From assembly GCA_966211765.1 (NCBI GenBank), contig CBIHOV010000008.1, positions 124,001 to 188,000 on the forward strand: a stretch of DNA of 64,000 bases, in the 5' to 3' direction. The stretch comes from Paraflavitalea sp966211765. Its GTDB lineage: Bacteria; Bacteroidota; Bacteroidia; Chitinophagales; Chitinophagaceae. The translations under genes were made by a program, and so were the position numbers. Below the pieces are notes generated by a model, which was given only the letters and a program-made list of their open reading frames with translations, had not been told where the DNA came from and made no database searches. Shown piece after piece: positions 34,597 to 43,156 of the stretch; within the stretch, counting starts at the first letter, position 1, and every line of letters starts with the position of its first letter.

Positions 34597-36183
34597 TTAC
34601 TCATAGATCACCCGCTTCAGATAGAACACTTTTTCATCCACCAGCAGCGGTGTTTTACTGATCGCAGTAATCCCTTTTTTGTCCACCATCCTCCGCTTTA
34701 CACCATCACTGGTGGTAATATCCAGCGGTAATGCTCCATCATAGTTCAATAATTTTATATGCCAGGTACTGTCTCCTGTACGGTTTACCTGAATGTCCAG
34801 CTTTTGAATGGTACGCAAATAAAAATCAAACAGGGGTTTCAGCTGCGTGTTTGATTCCCGGCTAAAAAACTGCTCTACATCATCTGTGGTCACCAGGTTA
34901 TCATAGGTATAGCGCGCATCCGTAGCAAACTTTTTAAGAGCCGGGAAAAACACCTCATCTCCCAATACATACCGGAGGGTATGCATAAAGAAAGCCCCTT
35001 TGCCATAAATATCCCCGTGGTAGGCATCATCCGAGTTGATATTCGTGCCCAACACCACCGGTTTCTGATTCTGTGTACCCCGGGCCGTTCCCTGCATGCG
35101 CCTGATATAGGCTTCCTCTCCCTCCGCATCACGGATAAACAGCGCATCGCCAAAACTGCAAATGCCCTCCTGCACCCACATATCACCCCAGTCTTTGCCC
35201 GTTACTTTATTACCCCACCACTCATGGCCAAATTCGTGGTGCATCAGCCAGTCAAAATCCTGTCCACTCACCTTGGTGTATTTGAATTTATTACCATAGG
35301 CATTCAACGACTGGTGCTCCATGCCCAGGTGTGGCGTTTCCGCAATACCGATCTTTTCCTTTACCCAGGGATACTCACCAAAATATTTTTCCTGCATCCG
35401 GATACTCCGTTCAAATACTTCCAGGTGATGCGGGGCCTTCCCTGCATGTTCCTCCAATACATAAAACTCAATAGGTACCGTATTACCATTAACTGTGGTA
35501 TAGGGACGGCTTACCACTTTGTATTTCCCTATATTGAACAGGATGCTGTAATTATTGATCGTATAATTTGTTTTCCAATGATAGGTAACACTATTCTTTT
35601 TAGTGGTCACTTTTTGTAATAACCCCGGCCCTGCTACCACCAGCCCTTTGGGAACAGTAATAATAAGGTCGGCCCCTTCATTGGGTTCATCAGAAGGATG
35701 GTCTTTACAGGGGAAATATATCTTGGCTCCTTCATTCTGACAACTGATGGCGATCCAGTCATTGCCCGTTGAGTCCTTAGTCCATTGAAAACCGCCATCC
35801 CAGGGTGGTCTTACCGCTACACGCGGCTTTCCTGCATATTGGATCTTCACCGCTGTCTTACCACTTGCCGCAGCAGGCAGTGTGATATTGATCAGGTCTT
35901 TCTCATGCTTGAAAACCTGCTCCTTGTTATTCACCCAAACCTTACTCACTTTAAAAGTATTTAACAAGTCAAATAATAAAGTGGTAGTTGGCTGCGCCAA
36001 TACAACGTCTATCACAGTATATCCGTCAATGGATTGTTCACGGGGGTCAACAGTTAATGCTACCGTATAGTGACGCACATCCATATTGGCTTGTTCCGGT
36101 TTCAGTACTCCGCCGGAAAAAATGGCCTGAGAAAATGCACTGTGCGTACTAATTAGTAATAAAGCATAAATAAAAAAGCGCAT
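34597..36183 (-). CDS. Secreted M1 family metallopeptidase
   Basis: The 528-residue protein begins with a signal peptide (MRFFIYALLLISTHSAFSQ). The N-terminal beta domain (about 25-235) is followed by the catalytic domain with GMEHQSLNAYG, in the place of the GAMEN exopeptidase motif, and the zinc site HEFGHEWWGN...VQEG (HExxH plus Glu 18 residues on). The C-terminal ARM-like domain of long M1 enzymes is missing, as in other Bacteroidota short forms. It is likely a periplasmic or surface aminopeptidase. Confidence 0.93.
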   Translation of the reverse strand: MRFFIYALLLISTHSAFSQAIFSGGVLKPEQANMDVRHYTVALTVDPREQSIDGYTVIDVVLAQPTTTLLFDLLNTFKVSKVWVNNKEQVFKHEKDLINITLPAAASGKTAVKIQYAGKPRVAVRPPWDGGFQWTKDSTGNDWIAISCQNEGAKIYFPCKDHPSDEPNEGADLIITVPKGLVVAGPGLLQKVTTKKNSVTYHWKTNYTINNYSILFNIGKYKVVSRPYTTVNGNTVPIEFYVLEEHAGKAPHHLEVFERSIRMQEKYFGEYPWVKEKIGIAETPHLGMEHQSLNAYGNKFKYTKVSGQDFDWLMHHEFGHEWWGNKVTGKDWGDMWVQEGICSFGDALFIRDAEGEEAYIRRMQGTARGTQNQKPVVLGTNINSDDAYHGDIYGKGAFFMHTLRYVLGDEVFFPALKKFATDARYTYDNLVTTDDVEQFFSRESNTQLKPLFDFYLRTIQKLDIQVNRTGDSTWHIKLLNYDGALPLDITTSDGVKRRMVDKKGITAISKTPLLVDEKVFYLKRVIYE

Positions 36184-36367
36184 AAATAGGATTTTAGGGA
36201 AGGTAATAATTTTATGGCCGCCCGGGGAACCACCGATAAATTTGATTTAAAGCATATCATTTTAGCACTGGTATTAGAAATACGGGCAGAATGATTAAAA
36301 AAAACTTAAAATCACCTTAAAATGAAATCGCCAATTAATCGTTCATAGGTATTTTATCACGAAGCTA

Positions 36368-36375
36368 TACCTTTG
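36368..36375 (+). promoter_or_regulatory. Candidate -7 element of the OmpA-family gene promoter
   Basis: TACCTTTG fits TAnnTTTG exactly, 100 bp upstream of the ATG at 36475. No clear -33 TTG is seen. The implied leader of about 95 nt would be long. Confidence 0.35.
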
Positions 36376-36474
36376 AACCCCTTTTATCAGGCACGTAAGT
36401 TGCATAATACAAGTCATGAAGGATGATTGCCATACGTGAAGGATTGTTAATTAATCAATTAAAAACCAATTTAT

Positions 36475-37341
36475 ATGAAGTTCAGACACGTTCTGTTAGT
36501 TGCATTAACCCCTGTAGTGCTGTTTTCCTGCGTCAGCACCAAGAAATTCAAGGCAGAACAACAAAAGTACACCCAGTTAAATGACTCTTACGCCAAATTA
36601 CAAGGCGATCTGAAAGCTTGTGAAGACCAGAAAGCAGAAGAGGCCCGTAAAAAAGCCGCGCTGCAAGTAGAGATCGATGGCCTCAACAAACAAATTGCTT
36701 TCCTGAAAGAAAACAATACCCAGGCTTTAAAGCAACTGCAGGATCTTTCTGTAATATCCAGCTCACAGGCTGAAAGCATTAAGAAATCAATGGAGAACAT
36801 TGGTGCGAAAGATTCTTATATCCAGACTTTGCAACAACAAATGGCCCGCAAAGATTCTTTGAACATGGCCCTGGTGATGAACCTGAAAGGCGCTATCGGC
36901 AACCTGGATGACAAAGACATCAACATCAAAGTTGATAAAGGTGTAGTATACATCGATATTTCTGATAAGCTCTTATTCAAAAGCGGCAAATTTGATGTAA
37001 CAGAACAAGCTAAAACAGTTCTTGGTAAAGTAGCTACCGTTCTGAAAAATCAGCCTGATATCGAGTTTATGGTGGAAGGTCATACAGACAATGTACCCTA
37101 TAAAGGCAATCCTCAACTGCTCGACAACTGGGACCTGAGTGTTAAACGTGCTACCTCTGTAGTAAGGATCCTCCAAAACCAATATGGTCTGGACCCTGCT
37201 AAGATGTCTGCTGCTGGTCGTGGCGAATACCTGCCCCTGGTACCCAACGACTCTCCTGAGAACAAAGCGGCTAACCGTCGTACAAGGATCGTTATTCTGC
37301 CTCAGCTGGATCAGTTCTTCAAATTGCTCGAAAGAAAATAA
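36475..37341 (+). CDS. OmpA-family lipoprotein with coiled-coil and peptidoglycan-binding domain
   Basis: The 288-residue protein has a lipoprotein signal peptide ending in VLFSC. A coiled coil spans about residues 25-135 (KFKAEQQKYTQLNDSYAKLQ and following). The OmpA C-terminal domain spans about 160-275, with VEGHTDNVPYKG, the LSVKRATSVVRIL segment and NRRTRIVI, carrying the Asp and Arg that bind diaminopimelate in peptidoglycan. It should tether the outer membrane to the cell wall. It has its own strong terminator. Confidence 0.93.
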   Translation: MKFRHVLLVALTPVVLFSCVSTKKFKAEQQKYTQLNDSYAKLQGDLKACEDQKAEEARKKAALQVEIDGLNKQIAFLKENNTQALKQLQDLSVISSSQAESIKKSMENIGAKDSYIQTLQQQMARKDSLNMALVMNLKGAIGNLDDKDINIKVDKGVVYIDISDKLLFKSGKFDVTEQAKTVLGKVATVLKNQPDIEFMVEGHTDNVPYKGNPQLLDNWDLSVKRATSVVRILQNQYGLDPAKMSAAGRGEYLPLVPNDSPENKAANRRTRIVILPQLDQFFKLLERK

Positions 37342-37358
37342 GCTTTCTTATATAAGTT

Positions 37359-37398
37359 AAAAGGGTGAGCGGCTTCAAGCCGCTCACCCTTTTTTATG
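37359..37398 (+). terminator. Strong terminator of the OmpA-family gene
   Basis: The 15-bp perfect arms AAAAGGGTGAGCGGC and GCCGCTCACCCTTTT with a 5-nt loop end in six further T. Its GGTGAGC arm resembles the hairpin repeat 45 bp downstream. Confidence 0.93.
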
Positions 37399-37438
37399 CC
37401 GGTTCACCTATAACGAAGGTAGGTTGTCCTAAAACAAA

Positions 37439-37467
37439 GGTGGGTCTCCCTTTCAAGGCGGCTCACC
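37439..37467. repeat. Imperfect hairpin repeat, copy 2 (convergent gap after OmpA-family gene)
   Basis: The 29-bp element has arms GGTGGGTCTCC and GGCGGCTCACC. Its reverse complement matches the element at 59291-59319 in 25 of 29 positions. A degenerate partial copy (GAAGGTAGGTTGTCCT) lies just upstream at about 37416. Confidence 0.75.
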
Positions 37468-37485
37468 TTAGTTATAATGGCCTTC

Positions 37486-38181
37486 TTACACCTTAATAAA
37501 CTTCTTTATCAATTGACTTAGCTGCCTGGTGTCTGCCTGTTCCAGCGCATGGGCCGTACCCGGTAATACGCCCAATTGTCCTGCCGGCAATTGCTTATAC
37601 ACGTTCACTGTTTCATCGAGGCTCACCATCTTATCCCGGTCGCCCAGCAATAACAGGCAGGGCGTTGTTATTTGTGGATAATCATCCGGCTTTAAGGGAT
37701 TGTCTTTTCCCATGGCCAGTAACATACTCGCCGTTTGTTCCATCACCTCTTTCCAGTCCTGCGGCGCATGCCGTTTGGCCAATTGTTCTGCAAACCCAGG
37801 GAGCTTCTGAAGGATCGTTTCCGGGTTTAGTAGTTGAACCTCTTTCGTAGCCCCGGCTTCATCCCAATGGAATTTGGTAGCCAGGGTGATGGTCTTTACA
37901 AATTTACCCGGATAATGCCGGTTGATATACATACCTACATAGCCGCCCATACTATATCCAAACAGGTAGGCCTTTTCTCCGGCAGGCACATACGCATCCA
38001 TATAAGCCAGCACCTGCTGCGCAAACAGCTCAATGGACCAGGGCTTGTCAGGCAATGGCTCACCACCATGACCACTGAAGTTTAATCGGTGGATATAAAA
38101 ATCGTTGGCAAGACTTTCACCCAATGGCAGCAATTGGTCTTTGGCGCCGATGGCGCCATGTAGTAGCAGTAAATGTTGCAT
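37486..38181 (-). CDS. Alpha/beta hydrolase
   Basis: The 231-residue protein has the alpha/beta-hydrolase fold: LLLHGAIGAKDQ (oxyanion), the nucleophile elbow GYSMGG (about residue 95), the acid in LLGDRDKM and the base in GTAHALEQ. No signal peptide is present, so it is cytoplasmic. It may be an esterase or a MenH-like enzyme; the substrate is not defined and no metabolic neighbour helps. Confidence 0.88.
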   Translation of the reverse strand: MQHLLLLHGAIGAKDQLLPLGESLANDFYIHRLNFSGHGGEPLPDKPWSIELFAQQVLAYMDAYVPAGEKAYLFGYSMGGYVGMYINRHYPGKFVKTITLATKFHWDEAGATKEVQLLNPETILQKLPGFAEQLAKRHAPQDWKEVMEQTASMLLAMGKDNPLKPDDYPQITTPCLLLLGDRDKMVSLDETVNVYKQLPAGQLGVLPGTAHALEQADTRQLSQLIKKFIKV

Positions 38182-38256
38182 TCTCTAAAGGTACAAAACG
38201 CAATTGGGGAACGATGCGGGGGGCAGAAGAATAGAAAAGGGTACGGATCAAAACTA

Positions 38257-38700
38257 TTATTTTATCAAGTTCAGTGCGCTTAGCCAGCCCGGACGCTTGG
38301 ATGCCCAGCCGCTCGTAAGTGCCTCAGGCTTCAATCCGCCTTCCAGGTTCTTAAGCAGGCCCGTGGCGCTGGAAAGGGTCTTAACCGTATTCGCTGTTTT
38401 CACCAGGCCAGCCACATCAAAGCCGCTTTTGAACATGTCGGGCTTAATAAAACCAGCCAGGGAAGAAATGCTCTTGCCCAAACCTCCTCCATCAGTAACC
38501 TTGGATGCGGCACTTAACCAGTCCGTTTTTCCTCCGCCCGTCCAGCTGTCCAGGAAGGAGGTGGGCTTCAGGGCCCCTGCAAATTGCGTCAACAGGCTCC
38601 CAATATTGGCCTTGCCTGTTTTGGGAAGCGTAAGCTGCGCTTCTGTGGTCAGTGATCCCAGTGAGGTAACGAGCAATAGAATGAAAAGGCTTTTTTTCAT
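38257..38700 (-). CDS. Secreted protein of unknown function
   Basis: The 147-residue protein has a signal peptide (MKKSLFILLLVTSLGSLTTEAQ). The mature part is rich in Gly, Ser, Leu and Lys with repeated LxxFAGALKP / LAGFIKPDMFKSG-type units, suggesting amphipathic helices. No family is recognised. It stands alone. Confidence 0.75.
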   Translation of the reverse strand: MKKSLFILLLVTSLGSLTTEAQLTLPKTGKANIGSLLTQFAGALKPTSFLDSWTGGGKTDWLSAASKVTDGGGLGKSISSLAGFIKPDMFKSGFDVAGLVKTANTVKTLSSATGLLKNLEGGLKPEALTSGWASKRPGWLSALNLIK

Positions 38701-39024
38701 AAAAAATTGTTTTATCCGGACTCATATGCTGCCGGATTCGTGTAATGATAATGAGTGATAAATGGGAATCTATATTAATGTTTACTCAGAATCCAACCTA
38801 ACTCTGTTTAAGTTTTTGGGCTATTGGGCAGGGAAAGATTGAGTGAAGCAGGCGAGCCCTCCTTCCACTGCCAGTCAAATTGATCCTGACCTGGCTATTA
38901 TGTAAAAAAGCGACAAGCATTTTAGTCCCTGCCCCCACTTAGCGCATGCCTGCCGCAGCCTGTATAGAACTGGTACGAAGCCATTCGTTTTATCAGAATA
39001 TTTGTTTTTCAATAACTGGTAAGT
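38701..39024. other. Non-coding gap
   Basis: About 320 bp between two divergent genes (38257 on minus, 39025 on plus). It must contain both promoters, but I see no element close enough to TAnnTTTG to name. Otherwise I see nothing in it. Confidence 0.5.
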
Positions 39025-41463
39025 ATGCGCAAATTGATGTTCGTGATGGTAAGTCTGCTGTTGGTGGGGATTACAATGGCCCAAAACAGTCAAAGAGGAA
39101 AGATTACGGTGAATATTCTTGGTGAAGCCCAGCAGGGACTCGAAAATGCCACTATTGAGCTCCTCAAAAGCAAGGATTCTACCCTCATAAAAGCGGCTAT
39201 TAGTGGTAAGGCAGGCCTGACTGAGCTGGAAAACATCCCCCCGGGCAGCTATATTCTCCGGATAACCATGATCAATTATGCCAGGCAGTTTTCGCCGCCG
39301 GTAACCCTCACCGGGGAACAGCCCGTAATTAGTTTACCCGCTATTACCTTGTCGCCTGCTACCGCTGCCCAGATGAAAGAGGTGACTATTACCGCACGCA
39401 AGCCATTTATTCAAAAGCTCAGCGACCGCATCGTTGTCAATGTCGACAACAGCATTGTAAGTGTAGGAAGCTCCGCCCTGGATGTGCTGGAACGCTCACC
39501 CGGTGTATTGATCGATCCCAATGATGCCATCAGCCTGCGGGGCCGGGCAGGAGTGATCATAATGATCGATGGAAAGATCACTCCCATGTCGGGCGCCGAT
39601 CTTGTGAACATGCTGCGCAGCCTGCCTTCCAATAGTATTGAACGCATTGATATTATTACCAATCCTTCGGCACGCTATGATGCTGCCGGTAATTCGGGCA
39701 TTATTGATATCCGGATGAAGAAGGATCAACGGGTTGGCGCCAATGGCACTTTTACAGCAGGTTATGGGCAGGGTATCTATCCCAAAGCCAATACCGGCGT
39801 GACCTTCAATTACCGCAATAAGAAAGTAAACTTCTTTGGCAATTATAACTTCGGATACCGCGAAAGCCTTAGCAACCTGGTATTGAAAAGAGAGTTCTTT
39901 AAGAATGGGGTCTACGAAGGCGCCTATGACCAGGATAATTTTAGTAAGGTGCAATTAAATAGCAATACAGCGCGGCTGGGGGCCGATTTTTTCCCCAATA
40001 AGAAGTCGATCATTGGATTTGTGCTCAACGGAACACTCACCAATATGGATCGCAACAACAATAACCAATCACTGGTCCTGAATAATGTGAAAGAACCTGA
40101 ATCAAGGTTTATTACCAATAACAGGGAGAAAAACAAACCCAGGAATATACTGGGTAATATCAATTACAAATACAGTTTCGACAGTACGGGCCGCGAACTT
40201 ACCGCCGATCTGGACTATGGCGTATTCAATAACAGCGTAGGCTCAAGATTCATTACCGGCTTCTATGCATTGGATGGAACCTCCAATAAGCCGGAATACA
40301 AGCTGAATGGAGACCAGGATGGAAAGATCAACATTGCAACTGTGAAAGCGGATTATACCCATCCCCTCAATAAAAATACACGACTGGAAGCAGGATTCAA
40401 GAGCAGCTTTGTAGAAACAGACAACGATGTGGAGTTCTATGACATGAGCAATGGTCCACCCAAATATGATTCTTCCAAAAGCAACCGGTTCAATTATAAG
40501 GAAAACAACAATGCGCTCTATTTAAATGTGAATACTGAGTTCAAGAAATTCTCGCTGATGGCCGGCTTGCGCGCCGAGCAAACCAATATGGAAGGGTACC
40601 AGGAAGTGAAGGATATTCGTTTCGACTCTTCTTACCTGCAGTTATTTCCCAGCGTATTCCTGACTTATAAAGCAGGGGAAGAAAAAACAATAGGGCTTTC
40701 AGTGAGCAGGCGTATTGATCGTCCCAATTATTCAGAGTTGAATCCTTTCCGTTTTTTCCTGGACCCCAGTACTTATAGTTCAGGCAACCCTTATCTTAAG
40801 CCCCAGCTTACCTGGGCATACGAACTAAGTTATACCATCAAACAATTAAGTTTCACACTTGCGTATAGTCATACAAAGCAGAACAGCACTGTGGTTATCA
40901 GACCCAGTGAAACGGAAGAAAGAGTAACGGTGCAGATGCCGGTCAATCTCAACACATACGATTATTACGGGATTACTGTCGCTGCACCGATCCGTTTTAC
41001 CAAATGGTGGAATGCGATCAACAATGCCAATATTTACTACGGGCATTACAATGGCAATTTGGCCAGCACTGCTTTGGATAATGGTACCCCAGCTGCCAAC
41101 ATCAGTACCAACAATACTTTTATTGCCCCTAAAGGGTGGACTTTTGAATTGAACGCCAATGTAAATACCGGTGGCCAATATGGGTTTATGAAACTTGATC
41201 CCCAATGGCAATTATCAGCCGGGGTACAAAAGACCGTAATGAACAAGAAGGGTACCATCCGTTTCAACATCACGGATATTTTCTGGACCAATGTACCGGC
41301 GGCTGTAATAGAGTTTAGTAATTACATTGAACACTGGCATTCGAGGAGAGAAACCAGGGTAGCTAACCTCTCATTCACTTACCGTTTTGGTAAGAATACC
41401 GTAGCTGCTGCAAGAAGAAGGAATACTGCTTCCGAAGAAGAAAGAAGAAGGGCCGGAAACTAA
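39025..41463 (+). CDS. Outer-membrane beta-barrel protein, TonB-receptor-like
   Basis: The 812-residue protein has a signal peptide (ends near GITMAQ), a carboxypeptidase-regulatory-like domain (residues 25-115), a plug domain (about 125-230; KEVTITARKPFIQKL, DVLERSPGVLIDPND, SIERIDIITNPSARYDA) and a large C-terminal barrel (OMP_b-brl_3 type) ending in aromatic-rich strands. It resembles the outer membrane beta-barrel family close to TonB-dependent receptors. The cargo is unknown. It stands alone, without a SusD partner. Confidence 0.88.
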   Translation: MRKLMFVMVSLLLVGITMAQNSQRGKITVNILGEAQQGLENATIELLKSKDSTLIKAAISGKAGLTELENIPPGSYILRITMINYARQFSPPVTLTGEQPVISLPAITLSPATAAQMKEVTITARKPFIQKLSDRIVVNVDNSIVSVGSSALDVLERSPGVLIDPNDAISLRGRAGVIIMIDGKITPMSGADLVNMLRSLPSNSIERIDIITNPSARYDAAGNSGIIDIRMKKDQRVGANGTFTAGYGQGIYPKANTGVTFNYRNKKVNFFGNYNFGYRESLSNLVLKREFFKNGVYEGAYDQDNFSKVQLNSNTARLGADFFPNKKSIIGFVLNGTLTNMDRNNNNQSLVLNNVKEPESRFITNNREKNKPRNILGNINYKYSFDSTGRELTADLDYGVFNNSVGSRFITGFYALDGTSNKPEYKLNGDQDGKINIATVKADYTHPLNKNTRLEAGFKSSFVETDNDVEFYDMSNGPPKYDSSKSNRFNYKENNNALYLNVNTEFKKFSLMAGLRAEQTNMEGYQEVKDIRFDSSYLQLFPSVFLTYKAGEEKTIGLSVSRRIDRPNYSELNPFRFFLDPSTYSSGNPYLKPQLTWAYELSYTIKQLSFTLAYSHTKQNSTVVIRPSETEERVTVQMPVNLNTYDYYGITVAAPIRFTKWWNAINNANIYYGHYNGNLASTALDNGTPAANISTNNTFIAPKGWTFELNANVNTGGQYGFMKLDPQWQLSAGVQKTVMNKKGTIRFNITDIFWTNVPAAVIEFSNYIEHWHSRRETRVANLSFTYRFGKNTVAAARRRNTASEEERRRAGN

Positions 41464-41494
41464 TCCTTTCAGCAGGCCCGCCAGGGAAGGTTTC

Positions 41495-41644
41495 CTAATG
41501 CCTTTTGAAATATTGTATTTCACGCTCGTGCTTCCTGGCTGCTTCCAATGTGTCGAAAGTGCCCAGGTTGCGCCGCTTGTTGGTCTTAGGATCTTTTTTC
41601 CGGGAATATATCCGGTATCCGCCGGATTTTAATTTGCGTATCAT
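41495..41644 (-). CDS. Very small basic protein (49 residues)
   Basis: The frame encodes MIRKLKSGGYRIYSRKKDP, then a basic stretch and LGTFDTLEAARKHEREI to QYFKRH. Its pattern (basic N-terminus, SGGYRIYSRKKDPKT, LGTF, EAARKHER) is that of a short conserved protein seen widely in bacteria, and codon usage is normal. A role in nucleic-acid or ribosome binding is plausible from the charge, but not shown. It lies between the TonB-like barrel gene (convergent) and the AraC-type gene. Confidence 0.75.
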   Translation of the reverse strand: MIRKLKSGGYRIYSRKKDPKTNKRRNLGTFDTLEAARKHEREIQYFKRH

Positions 41645-41673
41645 ACTATAGGTTTTACCCTATGCGGCACAAT

Positions 41674-42543
41674 TCACATGCCATCCAAACGGGGCTTTTT
41701 GTGTAGGGCCTGCAACAATTGTAGGTGTGGCTGCAGGTTTTGTAACGTACTTTTTTGAAGGAACTGCTTGAGGTGCTTGTAAAAATGGCTGTGGTCATAA
41801 TAGCCGTAAATGGAGTAATGAAAGGTTTGGGGAGAGCTGGCAATATGGGCCGCCGCTTTCCGGATGCGCATGATCTGTAAAGCATTCTTACTGCTGATGC
41901 TGGTAGCCCGTTCAAAATAGCGTTGCAAAGTACGGGTAGATATCTTGTATTGGTCAGCAAGGGCTTCTATCGTGGTCTTAAAATCATTGTCCTTAAAACA
42001 TCGGTCAAGGATCTCAGTAACAATGTGAATTTCCTGCAGGGAACCTGCATGTTCCCGGATAATGGGTTGATAGTGGTTGCTGATGATCCTTACCCTTTCT
42101 TCGAAAGTGCTGGCCCCTTTAATGGCATCTATCAGCGATTGTTCAACCAGGTAACTCAACGGGAAGATGTACTCCCGGTATTCTGCAAAGTTTATTTTCT
42201 TCAGAAACAGTACGGGTGATATCTTGAATTTGATTCCAAACAGTTGATTGCCCGGCCTGTGATAGCATTCAATACTCCGGTGACGGGGCAGAAATCCGTC
42301 AGATCGCATATCAAATAGCTGGTCGGCCACCTGCATTACAAACGGGGTGCCCAGATTTACCAGGTAGGTATAGCCAATATTGGGAAATAAGGCGTCGGAA
42401 AATCCCTCCGGATAAACCTGCCACAAGTGCCCAAAGTCTGTTTCCCATATAAAATCAATGAAATGGCTCAGGGCTGCCGGCGGGGCCACGCGGTGGTAGT
42501 TGTTTTCAAAATGAGCTTTATGGAAGAATTCTACATGCTGCAC
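41674..42543 (-). CDS. AraC-family transcriptional regulator
   Basis: The 289-residue protein has an N-terminal ligand-binding or dimerisation part (to about residue 165) and a C-terminal AraC/XylS DNA-binding domain with two helix-turn-helix motifs (TIEALADQYKISTRTLQRYF, then AAAHIASS...YGYYDHSHFYKHLKQF). The conserved N-terminal APPAALSHFIDFIWETD fits a Bacteroidota AraC subgroup. Its target genes are not evident from context. Confidence 0.9.
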   Translation of the reverse strand: MQHVEFFHKAHFENNYHRVAPPAALSHFIDFIWETDFGHLWQVYPEGFSDALFPNIGYTYLVNLGTPFVMQVADQLFDMRSDGFLPRHRSIECYHRPGNQLFGIKFKISPVLFLKKINFAEYREYIFPLSYLVEQSLIDAIKGASTFEERVRIISNHYQPIIREHAGSLQEIHIVTEILDRCFKDNDFKTTIEALADQYKISTRTLQRYFERATSISSKNALQIMRIRKAAAHIASSPQTFHYSIYGYYDHSHFYKHLKQFLQKSTLQNLQPHLQLLQALHKKPRLDGM

Positions 42544-42632
42544 AATTACATCGTATCACATAAAACTATGGCAACCGCACTACACCGGAAACAGGAAAAC
42601 GATGATCCGTTGTATGATTATATGGCCGGTTC

Positions 42633-43088
42633 CTATTTGAACGTGATCTCGTTGTTGTTCAGTTCACGGCGGAATACGTTTTTATTGGGGTACATCACCA
42701 ATAAGACCACCAGGTCGAACAAGGCAAACAGGATAAATATCTTGCGGGCCGTCAGCACATAGAGAATACAGGCGGTGATGCCAATGATCACATTCACTAC
42801 CAACCGCTGGTCGTAGATCTTCTTGTATTGTGCAACCTGCTCATAGAAGCTGGGCAGGCCATGGATTGATATCAATTGTTCCTTATGTTTCCTGGTAACG
42901 ATAAAAGAAGAGATAAAGGTGGCTGCCAGGAATACCCATTTGATCACTTCGTTGACCGTCGGATCATTGATGATACTGTATCCCCTGCTGGCCAATACAT
43001 ACGAAATAACCATCGGAATAAAAGAGATCGCTATATAGGTAAGGTGTTGCTTCTTGAAAGGGGCTACGTCGATTGTATAAAGACTCAT
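42633..43088 (-). CDS. Membrane protein of unknown function
   Basis: The 151-residue protein has about four transmembrane helices: around residues 15-33, 48-64, 97-113 and 117-132. No family is recognised. It follows the antiporter gene by 68 bp on the same strand and may be co-transcribed with it. Confidence 0.75.
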   Translation of the reverse strand: MSLYTIDVAPFKKQHLTYIAISFIPMVISYVLASRGYSIINDPTVNEVIKWVFLAATFISSFIVTRKHKEQLISIHGLPSFYEQVAQYKKIYDQRLVVNVIIGITACILYVLTARKIFILFALFDLVVLLVMYPNKNVFRRELNNNEITFK

Positions 43089-43156
43089 ACTGGTTTTTTT
43101 ATGGGTTTACGGCGAATCCGGGCCATGAAATTACTGATAAAGATATTTTACCCCGA

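Noticed and set aside
42567..42762. Possible plus-strand frame beginning MATALHRKQEND across the AraC/membrane-protein gap
   Set aside because: It runs antisense into the membrane-protein gene, and its second half is a shadow of that gene. No family pattern is seen.
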